Source: Bryopsis sp. KO-2023
Lineage: Eukaryota; Chlorophyta; Ulvophyceae; Bryopsidales; Bryopsidaceae
Direction: 5' to 3'
Assembly: GCA_030272585.1 (NCBI GenBank)
Contig: BSYQ01000002.1
Span: forward strand, 3,472,001 to 3,536,000
DNA: 64,000 bases
Shown: in pieces, positions 1 to 12,360 of the stretch
How positions within the stretch are numbered: the first letter of the stretch is position 1
Layout: the number at the start of each line of letters is the position of its first letter
Made by a program: the position numbers and the translations under genes
The notes under the pieces: generated by a model
Seen by the model: the letters and a program-made list of their open reading frames with translations, nothing else
What the model was told of the DNA's origin: nothing
Databases searched by the model: none

Positions 1-8
1 ACAATGAA

Positions 9-1740
9 ACAACCCACCAGTAAAAGAATTCGATAAAAATGAATTTATATGCATGTACATAAATATGTTTATTTTTTCGGTGTGATTTCTTAAAGGTGTT
101 TTTTTTTTTTCCCAGAAAAAGAAAAGGATGGCTGTGAGAGCAGAACTGAGGTAATATTACTCACCTGTTTTTTTTGTTATTATTTTTGCAATCCATCAAC
201 TTCTCAGGGGGTTTATTGTTTCCTTTCAGTAGGAAAGCATTTTAATTTTTTGCTTTTATATGTTTTCTCCTCTCCTCCCCCCGGCCCCCCCCAAAAAAAA
301 AAAACAAAAAAAAAAAAACAAAACAAAAACCTTGTCACTCCAAAATTTTCCCCTCTCTACTTTTTCTTTACTCTGCAAAAGAAAGGGTGCGAAAATATCA
401 AGAAAGTTTTCTTCCGAAATTCTGGTTTATTCGAACTCCTAAAAGAAGGGGGAAACATGAAACTGAAAAACCTCTCTTTTCTTGATATAAAAAAAGCTCC
501 TGTGTGTATTTATGTACAAAAATTTAATTGTTTTTTGTTTTCTTTTTTCGCTGACCTTCTTTCCCCAGCCAATTATTTATTCCCTATTAAACGTAAAGAA
601 GAAAAACAATTGCCAGAAACTGAACAAATTATATGAGAACTAACGTTGATTCATGAAAAAAAAATGCACCTGCTCCAGGTCAGGGATTGCAAAGAAATTC
701 TGGAGCAAATTTCCCATGTACAAAATAGGGGAAGAAAAGCCTTCTTTTGTTGGAAAAGAATTCTGAACATTCTCAGAATTTTAAATGGAAAATGATGGTT
801 GTTTTTTCTTCACAATTTTTATCAAAAAAAAGGAAAAAAGAATATGATTCTAGAAAATATTTTCTGGTCGAAGAAAAACAGACAATGAGAAAAAGAAGAA
901 AAAAAAACTACCTCGATAATCCTCTCAATAGATATGTTCCTGAAATTTTTTCTTCCTTGTTTTTTATGTTAAGGTTGGATGGAGAGAAAACTTTTAACCA
1001 CCATATATAAGGAGTTGTCTCCTGATGGAGTTGCATGAGGTAATATCTTAAAAGAAGAAAGCTTTTTAAAATGGAAAATTAAAACGAATTAAACTTTTGT
1101 ACGAATCAGAAATGGAAGCATTTTTCACAATATCGTTCATTAACAATCAATAAACAAAAAAAAACAGTACTCAAACACGCCCTCCCCGAAAAAAGATGAA
1201 AAAAAAAAAAAAATCGTGTACACGTCCAAATCCCGGAAAACAACACTTTTCGTCTGTGCTTTCGTCCATGGATCTGTGTACACCCACTTTCTGTACAAGT
1301 ACTCTCGTACAAGTACTCTCTGTACTTTACACTTTGTACACCTAGGTCTCTTTTCGTTGTGATGAAATCGTCGCCTCCTTGGTGTCTTTCAAGGGGATCT
1401 TAGGAATATGTGTACACTTGAGAAGACCGTCGGGGTTGTACACTTGAAGCCTGTTTCGAGTGTCCATCAATGAGCTGTTCGTGCACACTATTATCCTCGA
1501 TATAATTATGTTATTATCCATTATTCTCAATCTTCAAGGGTGTATTACAATATCTGGCTTTGTCAATCTGACTTCTGACTTCCTCGAAAGAGACAGGGTA
1601 GAAGGTTATCCAAAAACCATAATAATTGAGGTTACAAAGAATGAGAGAGAAAAGATTACCTAATAGGTAGATCTACGTGCCTTAGAGATCTTGACTTTAA
1701 GTAATTAAACGCGTTTTTAGTTCCTACGTGTTACGCATAA
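9..1740 (+). repeat. Left arm of giant inverted repeat
   Basis: This stretch reappears in reverse complement at about 42,285-44,324. The outermost shared motif is ACAACCCACCAG, at position 9 here and inverted ending at 44,324. Other long shared blocks are the AGAAAAAGAAAAGGATGGCT segment near 113-132, and the 1,455-1,690 region with its CCTAATAGGTAGAT motif. By eye identity is roughly 80-85 percent with many homopolymer length changes. No convincing protein is visible; reading frames here are poly-lysine or poly-phenylalanine artefacts of A and T runs. The window begins only 8 bp outside the outermost match, so a target duplication cannot be assessed. Confidence 0.85.
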
Positions 1741-4700
1741 GCGTTTAATTGGTCCAGGGAACAATATCTTAGAAAATTAATGTTATATGATAATTATAGC
1801 ATGCCATGACCTGATTAACCCGATTCAGATTGAATCACCACCCCATATGAATGAGCGCAAGGAGAGAAAGTTTAAAAAACGGACAAGCCAATAGGCAAAC
1901 GAAGTACAATCATGTGGTATATGAGCAAAGCTACGTGATTTCCTTAACAGAGCCTAAGAATTTACGCTTCGCAGTCGTCTTCAAAGAATGTAAGAGGGCC
2001 TTCTTCTTCATAGTCTCCTTATACATCGACGTTTGTGCTAACGCACCCACGTCCCGATATCGCTCGGGCATTCGTCTTATTGTTGTTCGTCTTCTTGTTC
2101 TTGTGTCATTGTTGTCGCCGTCGCCGTCGTCGAATTAGGCCCTAATTGGGATGAACAAGTTTTAATACATTTCCAAATATATCGAAATATCGTTATTGAT
2201 TGCTCCCAATAGTGGACATATTTGTCTGTTTGGGGTGCACCTTGAGAAGCGCAGCTGTTACGGCTGATACTTTTGAATAGTTTTAAGCATGACCTTAAAG
2301 TTCTCAGAAGCAAGGCGTAAAGCTCCTTGGTCGTTTTTCCAACCATCCTCCTCGTCAATGGAACTCCACCACACATCAGGGCATTGTATTGTACAATTTG
2401 TATGTAGCTTGATAACGATAATCCTTTTGTTCGTCGGAAGGTTTCATGATGTCTATCGACTTTTTTTCCTCGTTTAAGTCATTCACTTGCTCTTCGTTCG
2501 GTTCAATGCCTTGGTGTATCTTGAAAGATCCTATGAAAAAGGGGTATATATATATATATGGATTATGACTAAGCTCGTAGAAGATAGAAAAGACTTCTCG
2601 AAGTGATTTTATAGATGATGGCGGCTACCTCCTTTGGTTGATTCTATATTTATACCTCCTTCCCATGACTCTCTTAGGGAAATCAATATGAAACCTGTCG
2701 CTCAACTTGCTTCGGAGAAAACCTGTGTCAATCTGACTATTGACTTCCTCCTTCTAAAAGGCTGAGTAAAAAGGTATCCAAGAAAAGTGTTAATTTTGCT
2801 TACGAACAACGTAAGTGAAAAGATTATAGGTAGATGTTCTATCTACCTGCTTTGAGTATCTTGCATTCAAATAATTAAATTCGTCTCTAATTTATTTCAA
2901 TATTTAGAATCTTGTTGAGCACTAATTCGACTCCCATGGACGTAACCAGCTATATAAAACGTTAATTTTTGAAGGATATCCATGAGATGTCGAAAATCTA
3001 TTTTAAACCAAAAAACTGCAAGGCATTCCAGGCATCGATGGAGCGTATCATATCATCTGAAAGAGTTGCACCACATTTTTCCCTGATTTCCTTCCCAACC
3101 AAGAGCTTGTCCTCTTTCGAAATGCGGATCAAACATGATTGAATCCACAATACCTTTGATCACGATGGTCCCACAGTAGAAATCTCTTTTTCCTTTATCT
3201 TTTTCCCGTAGCTGAAAAATGTCTACGAGAAACTTTGAATGGATTAAAATCATCGAAAAACGAAAATCCCTTTCTGATAATATCGATTAAACCCCTTTCC
3301 TTTGGTGCCGGAAAGATACTTGCTCATCTATCTTACGACGCCATCGCATAATCTTTTATACGTTTCTAGCATACAAAGGCAAAAATATTCACGAATAGAG
3401 CTTATTTCTTTTTGGCGACAATTGTTGTAGCTCATGCGTTATCCAAGTACGTCCGAGACTAACCCCCCACTCTCAATGGTGTTACCAATCCTTCCAATTG
3501 CAAAATAGCAATATGCCATTTGCGGAAAATGATGTTGCATGCGCATTTAAATCAACCTTCAATAGTTGGAAAACATATAGAAATTTTATTACATATCACC
3601 CCACTCGGCAAACCGGATTTTGAATAGCCCCTTGTCTCCCCTTTTCAAAACATTGTAGCCTTGAGTTTTACATTTCTTGATGGTAGCCGATCAAAATCAG
3701 CCCCACGAAAGAAGCCTTTTTAAGAATAGGATTGCATACATTGTTTTTTTATAAATTTATCTTTTAATTTTCTTAGCCTTCTTAAAAGATGTTCCCTTCC
3801 TCGTTCCAGCAATCACGCCCCAAATTCAAAAGATCCAAAATTGAAACAAAACGAGGCCGATTCATTCAAAACGATCATAGCTTCAACTGAAAAAGAGCGT
3901 CAGACGTAAAAAAAAGGGGAAAACGTATTGTGTTCATGAAGGATTATATCGATGTGCTGGTTTGACTCAACAAATAGCGGTCTCTTTCCATACCTTTTTG
4001 ATAATGGATTGTGGTGAGTCGCAGTAGAATACAACTTCTGTATTGGGCGGCAAAAAAGAGAAACCAAAAGGGGTCTTTCTAACTTCGATCATGAATGTGG
4101 AGGAGGGGTGGGGAACCTCTGTTCCTGGTAAAGAACCTTCTCTTCTGGTGCCTTCTCTAGGTATGACCTCTAGATCGAAGCTTTTTCAGAGTGTTATGGG
4201 GAGGTTCCACAAGACTAACAGCCGCCACCGCAAAAGGTTATTCCCTCCTTACGGTCCAATACCATTTATGGAATCGCGCAAGCTTTTGGAAAAAGATATC
4301 CAAAATACACACAACTCCTTCGGCGTTCTTCGTACTTCTCAAGTATGTTATATTATATGGAGCGAAAGGGAAGAGAATATCGATATAAAATATCAATACT
4401 GATGTGAGTAAATTTCACTTCTTAAAGAGAAAAACAAGGCGTTTTGTTATGGGGAGGAGGGCGGTGGTCTATACCACCAGCGTTTCAGTCGCGGCCCCGA
4501 AGAAGGCGGTGATGACCGCAACTAGCGGCACGTTTGCGATCCCGCCCCAGCTCTGGAGCTTATTGACAACCTCACGATCGCTTTCCGACAGATCTCCCAG
4601 CATCTCCCCAAGCTAGTGACGGCCTCGCCCTCCTTAAGGCCGCGAGGGAAAAGAACGGTAGCAGTGGTCGATACAATCATTTTTTAAAGCAAAACAACGT

Positions 4701-5099
4701 AGTTCGAGCAGATAACAACGTTCACCAAGATAACAACAACAATGCGCAAGTGAAGGAAGCGCTCGTGAAGGCCGGACTTTATCGCCGTTCGCGCGCGCTC
4801 CGATGTCCAGCGATGTAGATGTTTTTGTCTAGGTTGGTAACCAAAGCCGAAATTAGAAAACTCCTTCGTACTTCTTTCACTAATTCTAACTCGATTCACA
4901 AACGGGTACCTTAAGTGTTGGCGAAAGCGATAGATGTTTAAGAAAGGTGCATTCGAGGGGGGGTGGGGGATATTCCCCTCGGGGGAAGCAGTAGCATAAG
5001 AGTTTCTATGATCAATTTAGCCTCGGAGACACAAAACTATTGCGATTTTAATTATACCCATAGGACCACAAGCGCCACATTTCTCACTAGCGAACAAAA
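1741..5099. other. Decayed repeat DNA without a recognisable gene
   Basis: No intact gene is visible. A (TA)n run lies near 2,547-2,562. Minus-strand frames at 2,077-2,376, 3,053-3,253 and 4,440-4,680 look mildly protein-like but match no family I recognise and contain stops. They are probably decayed retroelement sequence like that in the next 8 kb. Confidence 0.5.
2720..2905 (+). repeat. Extra partial copy of the inner inverted-repeat end
   Basis: The order GTCAATCTGACT, GACTTCCTC, AAAAGATTA, TAGGTAGAT, CTACCTGC and AATAATTAAAT repeats, in the same direction, the innermost part of the left arm (about 1,566-1,715). It is more diverged than the two main arms and suggests the arm sequence belonged to a repeated element, not a single-copy end. 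Confidence 0.6.
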
Positions 5100-6582
5100 T
5101 TTAGCCAGTCCCGTAATCAGGATTTGCACAAGTTTCTTGCCATTGGTCCTCTTCCTCCCTATCTGCCATATATATATTCTTGACTTCTAGGAAGTTCTTT
5201 CCATTTGCCAACTTCAGACACCCGTTAACCAAGTGTTCTTTCTTTCCACAAAAAATACACGTTATCTCTGTAAAAGGGATATGCATGTTAAAGATTCTTA
5301 TTTTCAAGAAATACATCCCCTCTAGGTTCCGGCAGCCCATCAATCCATTTAATATTTTCGTCGACTTTCATTCAAACACGGTAGTAAGTCCCTCCGAGCG
5401 AAAGTCGACGTTCTCAATCGGCCAAATTCTTGGATGCAGAATTCTTAACGATCCTTTGTAACCCATAGATGCAAATGCGACCCAGTTTACAAGATACGAA
5501 GCAAAAGGTTTTCAAATTTCTCTCCCTTATCATCAGCCCTTTAAAAGATAAGGTAACCTGTAACTTGAGCATTTTTTCTGCTAGGATAAATCACGCAATA
5601 ATCAAACCTTCGCATTTTTTTTAATTCGGTTGTATATGTGCATCTTTGACTTTTTTGATTTTATCCTAGAACCACTCCCTTCGTCATAGAATGCAACACG
5701 TGCGTCGATGTCGTGTTTGTCGCCACTTGTGTTTTCAAGATATCTTTCTGCGTAATCAACAAGCGAACAGCAGTGTATGAGTTAATTTATCGATGCAAAT
5801 GCTTTTGTGCCATACAAATCTTTATTTTTGAAATCTAACTTGCGGAATGGTTCTTGTACAAAATATGTTCTAGCCACCATGTAGAGCGCCAACGATCCAA
5901 CATCGTACGTTACCGTCTTACGAGACCTTCGGATACTAATCCATCGTTCCAATTTTTTGTCCATCTTATTTTATGAGCCTATTTTTAACGAGTCTATTCG
6001 CTCCACGTTTGTACCAGTGACCCCCTTCGAGCGTCGTTGGCACTTCCGAGCGTCGCTGGCACTTCCGAGCGCCGCTAGGTTTCTGAACTTCGGGAACAAC
6101 TTTGGACTCTTTTACACCCAACCCATTATTTTTGTTCCCAAGCAGCTCACATAGACCTTGACATGTCAATATGCTTCAACCTAAGGTTAGCAACTTTGGT
6201 AACACGTCGTACCAAAATCACTCACGGATGTGTTCGATACCTTCAACTACCTATGATTGGCCCGCCCCAACAAAAGCACCCTGCAAGATGGCAAAAAGAA
6301 ATATTATAAATTTTTTGAATCGTGCGTAGATTACCTTGGGGCGCGCCAATAGCATCCAAGCGTTCAGCTCGCCTCTTCAATTCCCGCAGGAACATTAGCC
6401 ACAATCAGTTTATAGATCTCTCGTTTAAGGCCATCAAAAAACATGTGGTATTGAAGATCCTTAGAAATATCAGGTATTCGCAAAATACGACGTTGGAAGT
6501 CTCGAACATATTTCTTCACAGACGTCCATTGCTTGCCTTTTGTCCACTGATTATTATAAATATTGCAGGAATTTTGAGGTCA
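5100..6582 (-). pseudogene. Ty3/gypsy-type Gag remnant (capsid and zinc knuckle)
   Basis: Reading the minus strand from 6,582 to 6,370 gives a continuous Gag-like segment: a Trp-rich start (NQWTKGKQW), then YVRDFQRR, then FFDGLKREIYKLIVANVPAG, followed by a stop. The spacing of the YxxxF motif and the GLK motif is typical of the Ty3 capsid. Further downstream at 5,218-5,259 is a CX2CX4HX4C zinc knuckle (C-IF-C-GKKE-H-LVNG-C), the nucleocapsid RNA-binding motif. Stops and frame shifts separate the two, so the gene is dead. Between them a 19-20 bp repeat (GAGCGTCGCTGGCACTTCC type) is present three times near 6,030-6,080. The matching pol is not adjacent in the expected order. Confidence 0.7.
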
Positions 6583-6989
6583 ACAAAATGATCTCTCTAT
6601 ATATATACAAGCAACGTGATGCGGTAAATCCACAAAATGGCATAACGGATTCTAATCGTCCCTAATATACATGCGGTAGTAACATGTCTTCTTCGCCCCC
6701 CAAAATCTTAGGCTTGCCCGTAGTGCGGTGGCTCTGCATGACGATCTGTGATGTGAAAGTTTCCAAAAAATTTTGAAGACTTTTTCCTTCCCGAGGAAAT
6801 GTGCTTATTCTTCATCCGTGAATTTCTTTATCGTCAACATCTACGATAATTTTGGATTAGCACAAAATTTGACATCACAAAGCGGAAGCAACAAACCTGG
6901 CACATCCCATTATGCAACCACTCGTTCCCATATCTTCTTTTGGAATGGATAACAAACTCTCGGGACGGTTATTACTCCTTACTAATGCT

Positions 6990-8140
6990 CTCGCTTGATG
7001 GTCCGCACGGTGGTTCGCTCGGTGGCTCGCTCGAGCAAAGACAATCCTCCGGGCTTTTCCGGAGAGTATTTTTTCTCTTTTGAAAGAAACGAACGAACAA
7101 GACGACAAACAATCGAAAGGCGATTTAGTTTAGGGTGGACAAAGGGAGTTCTTTTAATACTTCAAGGATTGCCTCGACCTCGGAGGCCAACGTTGGACAA
7201 GACCTTATCTCCTCGAATCTTTGATGCCTAAAAAGTCGTAACGTTTTGATACCGTGTCCATCCCCTTCTCCCGAAACGCCATGCATTCTTAAAGCTGCCA
7301 CAAAAAACTTAGGCATAGTATCGCAAGTCCTATAACTTTTTTGTGGCGAGACTCTTTTGTAACAAAAACTGAATGTCCGAAAATTGTTGAAATTTCAGGG
7401 CTTTATGATGGAGATATGGGTGGGAATAGTACATTGCCAAGCTAAAACGACACCTCCCACAAATGATCAATCTCAGGACTATCTTTACAATGCAAAGCGG
7501 GGTCAATGAATCTACTCATGAAGTTTGTCTCGTAGTGTTCCACACTTGAAGGTTTCGTCATCTAATCAAAGCCATATGTCGAGGGCTATCTTCCCGATGC
7601 CACAGTCGGAAGATTGTGTCGTATCGCTTGTTGCGCACTCGAGGTAGTACATCCAATCGATGTAGAGTATGGTTTAGTCATGAGTCATAGTCCTTCAATT
7701 CACCACCAATAAGTATATCATCAACGAAATGTAGGGCCGAGGATGGTTGTAAAACCCTCTCTATTATATCATGAAAAAGGCAAGCACATTGATGCTAGTC
7801 CTGGGGAAGTGAGGTTATCGGGAACCATAGGTCTTGGAAGTAGAAGCAAAATATTTGTTGTAACGCCCTTTCGATAGGCGTTTCATTTTTTCCAATTGTG
7901 GAAGCTATTTTTAAGGTCCATGATTGTGAAACATTTCCATAAATATGGATTATCCGATAGGACGCTATTCGTTGGGGGCAAAGCGCACCACCATAGCTTT
8001 ACATATACGTTCACGATTCTCAGATCAATTGTCAGGCGCACCTTATCGGATGCTTTCGGGATAAGAAACGCTTGAGAGAAAAACCTACACACATATGGCT
8101 TCATTCAACGTAGAACGCCTCTTTGCTCCAGTTTCAATAA
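6990..8140 (-). pseudogene. Ty3/gypsy-type reverse transcriptase remnant
   Basis: On the minus strand, 8,104-7,883 encodes SQAFLIPKASDKVRLTIDLR and later FTIMDLKNSFHNW, matching RT motifs in which a lysine-rich PK.DG.VR..DLR block precedes the first catalytic Asp (MDLK). After frame shifts, at about 7,730-7,700, comes LHFVDDILIGGE, a form of the YxDD catalytic box. Sequence down to about 7,000 still looks like diluted pol, with many stops. It is a second RT distinct from the DIRS-like one just upstream, so this block holds pieces of more than one element. Confidence 0.75.
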
Positions 8141-8539
8141 CTATTGGTGGGCGTGTGAGACCAAAATCGTTGCTCCAATAATTGTCACCCTTGGACAAAG
8201 AAGCTACAGTATCGACCCTAAGCTATCAACGTTCCACCCGCATCGTCTGGCATCGTGTCACAAACTTTTCCCGAAACTTTATGGTACGGAGAAGTAAACA
8301 CGATGAGGAAAAAATACAATAAAGCAAAAAACATACCACCAAACGAATTGGATTGGGAACTGTCTTGGTTTTGGGACCCATGCTGGCGTAAAATTCCAAT
8401 GTATTCTTTCGTGTGCACGTTGCTTCTTTTGAAGTGGACATGATACCTGAAATTTTTATGGGGGTTTCTCCTAAGCTTGGCGAAGAGAGGTGAACAACAC
8501 ACCAACACACAAAAGAAAGCTAGATTAACACTTGGAATG

Positions 8540-8801
8540 ACGCTTAAGCATCTCGTTTTTTTTTTACGCAAGCAAAAATGTCATCTAGGCACGGTAATGC
8601 AAAGACCATCATGGTCTCTCAAAATGAGGTGTAAACCTTGTGCACTGCGTAACGAGGATTATGTAAGAAGGCAACCATGGGATGCATTAGCTTGGTCCAA
8701 ACATATGTACTCGTTGACCACCGCATCAGAACTCAGATAAACTTTCAAACCTTTCTGTTAACCAGAATCGTGAAGTACTTTCTATTCCTTTTCTTGAGTT
8801 C
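8540..8801 (-). pseudogene. DIRS-like reverse transcriptase remnant, 3' part
   Basis: This is the continuation of the RT found at 12,495-13,256, split by the LTR element. Minus-strand reading gives LELKKRNRKYFTILVNRK, then after a stop TKLMHPMVAFLHNPRYAV, then LPCLDDIFAC, which is a YLDD-type catalytic box with Tyr changed to Cys. The TKLMKPVVAFLR-like wording before the DD box is what I associate with DIRS-type RTs; this assignment is from memory of the family, not a search. Several stops are present. Confidence 0.65.
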
Positions 8802-8806
8802 GAGAT

Positions 8807-8935
8807 TGTAACGTTTGATGTGATGGGACTGATTGAGGTGACTCTAGCTTTGTGTTTGATACTTATGTGAGAGCGTTGGGGAGTCCTGTAACTTGTTTTC
8901 GATCGAACAATCCTGAGCCTGTCTAGAACGTTTCA
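8807..8935 (+). repeat. 5' LTR (129 bp) of chromovirus derivative
   Basis: Starts TGTAACGTTTGATG and ends CTAGAACGTTTCA. I see no mismatch to the 3' copy. This implies a recent insertion. Confidence 0.95.
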
Positions 8936-8936
8936 C

Positions 8937-8948
8937 TGGTTTCGGAGC
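8937..8948 (+). other. Primer-binding site, TGGTTTCGGAGC
   Basis: It lies one base past the 5' LTR and begins with TGG, complementary to a tRNA 3' CCA end. The same 12 bases occur at the same place in the unrelated-looking LARD element on the minus strand, so both use the same tRNA primer (3' end GCUCCGAAACCA). Which tRNA this is cannot be told from the window. Confidence 0.85.
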
Positions 8949-9119
8949 TAGACCTTTTTACGATGGAAGCCTTTGACTAAGGGGGGTTGAGGACGACCCT
9001 TTCCTTCTTGCTCGAGATATTGGTCGTGGCGACTAAGGGCGTTTTATGGAGCTATGTGTTTCCTTGAGTACTGTTGGTTCCTGCTCTAGGACTTTCATTT
9101 TTTTGGGATACTTTGGGTT

Positions 9120-10580
9120 TTGTTGGACGATGAAAGCGAGCGTAGTAAGGTGGTCAGAGATTCAGAGCGTCAGTTTTTCGAGTGGGGAAGGATTGGTGAG
9201 GAAGGTGCTTGTGACGAGGGTAAAGAGGAGGCTGTGGATGCTGGGGTTGACATAACAAGTGCCAAGTTTTGGTTGGACGCAGCGGTGCAGTCGACAGGCG
9301 ATAAAATGGGATTCGCCTGCGGTTGGTCGATCTGTGAGGGTAAAACGTTCGCGCTGGGATTAGCTGGAGCCTTCGCCCATACCACTGTAGACGATGGTGC
9401 TGGTGAGGTTGCAGGAAGATTCTGCTGTGCGAGTGTTCCTTGTTTGGCCAGGGTTTTTGCAGAGGCTGACTCACAAGCTCTACTGGGGAATCTGTCGAAG
9501 ACTTTTAGAAGTCGTAGGTTGAGGCAGAGACGGTTGGAGTGGCTAATGCCCTTGTTACAACAGCGCAGCCGTTGTATGCTGCTGAAGGGTCGAGCTGGGG
9601 TGTTTTAGTGAGGCTAATTCGGTTCTTGTGGAGATTACTGAGCTCGCCACCTGTAGAATCAATTGTGGGCTACGCTGGGTCGAATGGTTGTGCATGGGGC
9701 GTGGATAAGGAAGAAGTGCGGTCGATCGCTGCAGTTGAAGCGATCGCTCAGATCATGAACGGGGTTGGTGAAAGGAGAGGTTGCTGCGAGGCGGACAGGA
9801 CTGCACTTGCTGTGGTAGTGATTGTCGTCGCTGGGGAGAAGGAAGAGGTGTGGAAGATGGTTGCTGCCGAAGCGATCGCGCAAGTAATGGAAGATTCTGG
9901 TGAAGGCAGTGGTTTGCATCAAGGGCGGTGGCGCTTGGGTTCTTTGGAGTCGATCCATGTGTCTGGCCTGGAAAGGAACGTATTTGGGTGCTTGGGAGTC
10001 GATCCATGCGTCTGGCCTGGAAAGGAACGTTCCAGAGGCCTTTGCTGCTGCGACAGCTTCATGTTGGTAACGCTGGAGATCGTCTTATAAGTGAGAGCAA
10101 GTCGACAGGAAGGAGGTCCAGTGGGGAAGTAGGGGAAGGAGTTCTTTGTGTTCTTTGGAAGTCGTTGTTGCTGTGGTGAACCTTTCGGCGCAGCTGTTCC
10201 ACTTCCTGGAGGGGCTGACTCCTCTGGTGCAAAAGGAGTTGCGACTTCGAAAACCCAAAACGTTGGACGAGGCCGTGGAGATGGCAGAGCGTTGCGACGT
10301 GCGAGTGGGGGATTCGAGCGCAGCGGAGCAAAGAGGGGCCAGCGATCCCATGGATGTCGACGCCATGTGGTCGCAGTAAAATCGCGATCGCAGTGGTGGC
10401 GGCTACAGGCGGGGTAGGGAGAACGGGGCAGCGAAAGGCAAGCCAGACCGAGGTTACTGGGCGAGGGAGTGTCTGAATCAAACAGTAGCTGCACCTCCAG
10501 TACTGATCGAATTGCAGACAGCTGCAAGGTCGGAATTCATTACAGGATTTGTTGCTGGAGGTAATTTTGAAAAGAAGTTT
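9120..10580 (+). pseudogene. gag region of the chromovirus derivative
   Basis: The plus strand carries long overlapping open frames (9,120-9,608, 9,539-10,090, 10,146-10,379) that appear to be one gag broken by frame shifts. The clearest Gag signature is in 10,185-10,330: a GLTPLVQKELRLRKPKTLDE stretch followed by an EMAERCD motif, the usual end of the capsid domain. Shortly after, near 10,440-10,480, GYWARECLNQ looks like a zinc knuckle that has lost its first cysteines. No full-length Gag frame exists in this copy. Confidence 0.65.
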
Positions 10581-10689
10581 GAGTCGTTTTAAGTTTTTGG
10601 GCAGTGAGAACTCTGTTTGTTCATTGGGGAAAAGAGATGTGTTGAGATTTCAGGTAAAACTGCAAGTCAGACAAATTTAGGGATTACTA

Positions 10690-11598
10690 AATACAGGGGC
10701 TTCTGAGAATTTTGTGAAAGAAGAGTGGTGTGTGAGTCACAGAATTTCTACTAGGGACTGTGCACCTATAGCTGTGAGATTGGCAAATGGGGATCCAACA
10801 GTGAGTGATCAAATGGTGGATTTTGACAGTTTACAGCTTGGAGATTTTGTGAGTTCTTTGCAGTGTAGGGTGTTGCCATTGGGCAGATTTGATCTGATTT
10901 TAGGGGGCACTTGGCTGCAAGATAATCAGTGCAGAATAGACTATGGGCAGATCTCTGATAAGAGAGTTTCGATTTTGGCTGGCACAGAGAGGGTGATTAT
11001 TCCCACCTTAGGTGGATGCGATCCAGGATCACATGGTTTGGAAGTTATGGAACAGCTGGGAACTGATCCAGGGCCTCTTTCTTTAGGTCCTATCTCTTTC
11101 AAAAAGTGGACAGGTTTTATGGACCAGAGTGGGGGAATGGGGGGATTAATTTCAGTGTTGGAAGGAGAGAAATCTTCTGTGGCAGATGGGACACCTGATT
11201 TGCGTGTTTTGACATTAGAGGAAATGTTGGAATTGGAAAATATCGAATTAGGGGGAACCTTGCAGGCAACACAGGACTTATCTCCTGAATTGGTTAAAAG
11301 AAGGGACAGAATCATGGCTAGATATCAGAAGTTGATGATAGGGAAAGGTGAAGTTATGCCTAGCCCGCCGACGGATCCTGACCAGACTTTGCGACCATTC
11401 TATCGGATTCGGCTTGTTTCAGGTGCTAAGGCTTATTTTCGAAGTCCTTATAAGATGAATGATCGGGAGTTAAAGGTACTGAAAGAATCTTTGAAAGAGT
11501 ACTTGAAATTGGGCTATATTGAGCCATCTCGTTCGGAGTGGGGGTCACCATGTTTGTTCGTGAAAAAAAAGGGGATAATATGCTTCGGCTTTGCATAG
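10690..11598 (+). pseudogene. Retropepsin and truncated reverse transcriptase
   Basis: The frame contains NTGASENFVKEEW just before the first in-frame ATG at 10,714, a retropepsin active-site variant of DTGA with Asn in place of the catalytic Asp, and later FDLILGGTWL, the flap-distal motif of this protease family. From about 11,370 the RT begins: PFYRIRLVSGA, YKMNDREL, then EYLKLGYIEPSRSEWGSPC and LFVKKKG. The frame ends after KKKG; one frame over it continues as LRLCIDYHW, the next RT block, before the sequence is cut. RT catalytic motifs are absent, so no functional enzyme is encoded. Confidence 0.8.
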
Positions 11599-11689
11599 AT
11601 TATCATTGGGTTGTATATTTCGAAACTTCGACCTTTTTGTTCGTCTTCTCGGTTTTCGCAGAGCCAAGTGGATTTGGGTTTTCCTGTTA

Positions 11690-11912
11690 TGGTGGGTCGG
11701 GAGGAACATGAGGTATCGGAAGTAGTTCGAACGCGGGTCCGTTCTGAGGGGGGAAGAAAAGGAAAACAATTCGAGAATACTTGGTTCATTGGCAGGGTTG
11801 TAGTGAAATAGATCGAACTTGGGAACCTCGACAGCATCTGACGAATTGCAGGGTCAAGGTCGTCGAGTTTTGGAAACAACAGGGTGTGGCTCCTCCCAGT
11901 GACGCTTTTTGA
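11690..11912 (+). pseudogene. Chromodomain tail of a chromovirus integrase
   Basis: From about 11,769 one frame reads EYLVHWQG, then EIDRTWEP and LTNC, and ends in a stop at 11,912. EYLVxW and TWEPxxxL are hallmarks of the chromodomain that chromoviruses carry at the end of integrase, used to target histone marks. The preceding frame (11,611-11,811) holds the REEHEVSEVVRTR linker and is one frame off, so the tail is frameshifted. Everything between the RT start and this tail has been deleted. Confidence 0.75.
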
Positions 11913-12346
11913 ATATTATGATTAAGGTAAACCGGCCGGCGACGGGGTCGCTGGGTAAGACGGACTGTTGTTTTGGATAGACAGGACTGGACGGGTTACA
12001 GGAGAGACTTTTTTGTAATATTTGAAATGATATATTATCGTTTGGTGGAGTCTGTGAGTTCGATAATATATACCGGTTTAATGGCCCGGTTGATCATGTT
12101 CGGTGGAACAACTGGGATGTTTGGTGGGTCCTTGAGTGTTGTGCCAGGTGGCTTTAGTGGTTGTTTCCGAGAGTGAATGAGTTCTTTTGGATCTTTGGGT
12201 TTGAGGTATTATGGGGTGCCGAGGAAAGGCCCTTAGAACTAATTGAGCAAAATACCTTTTAGCCGGGTCGAGTTCTTTTAGTTTGGTTTTTGGTCGCTAT
12301 TGACTTTCCTCGAAAAAAGGTTCGGATTTTGGGTAACCTTTCTCTT

Positions 12347-12360
12347 GAGAGGGGGAAGGG
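12347..12360 (+). other. Polypurine tract of the chromovirus derivative
   Basis: GAGAGGGGGAAGGG directly abuts the 3' LTR, as expected for the plus-strand primer of reverse transcription. Confidence 0.85.

Noticed and set aside
250-636. 128-codon frame at the left end
   Set aside because: Its sequence is dominated by poly-Lys and poly-Phe from homopolymers, and the inverted copy near 43,700-44,100 does not preserve the frame.
9919-10527. Minus-strand frame of 202 codons
   Set aside because: It is antisense to the gag of the chromovirus derivative and rich in Pro and Ser as expected from complement bias.
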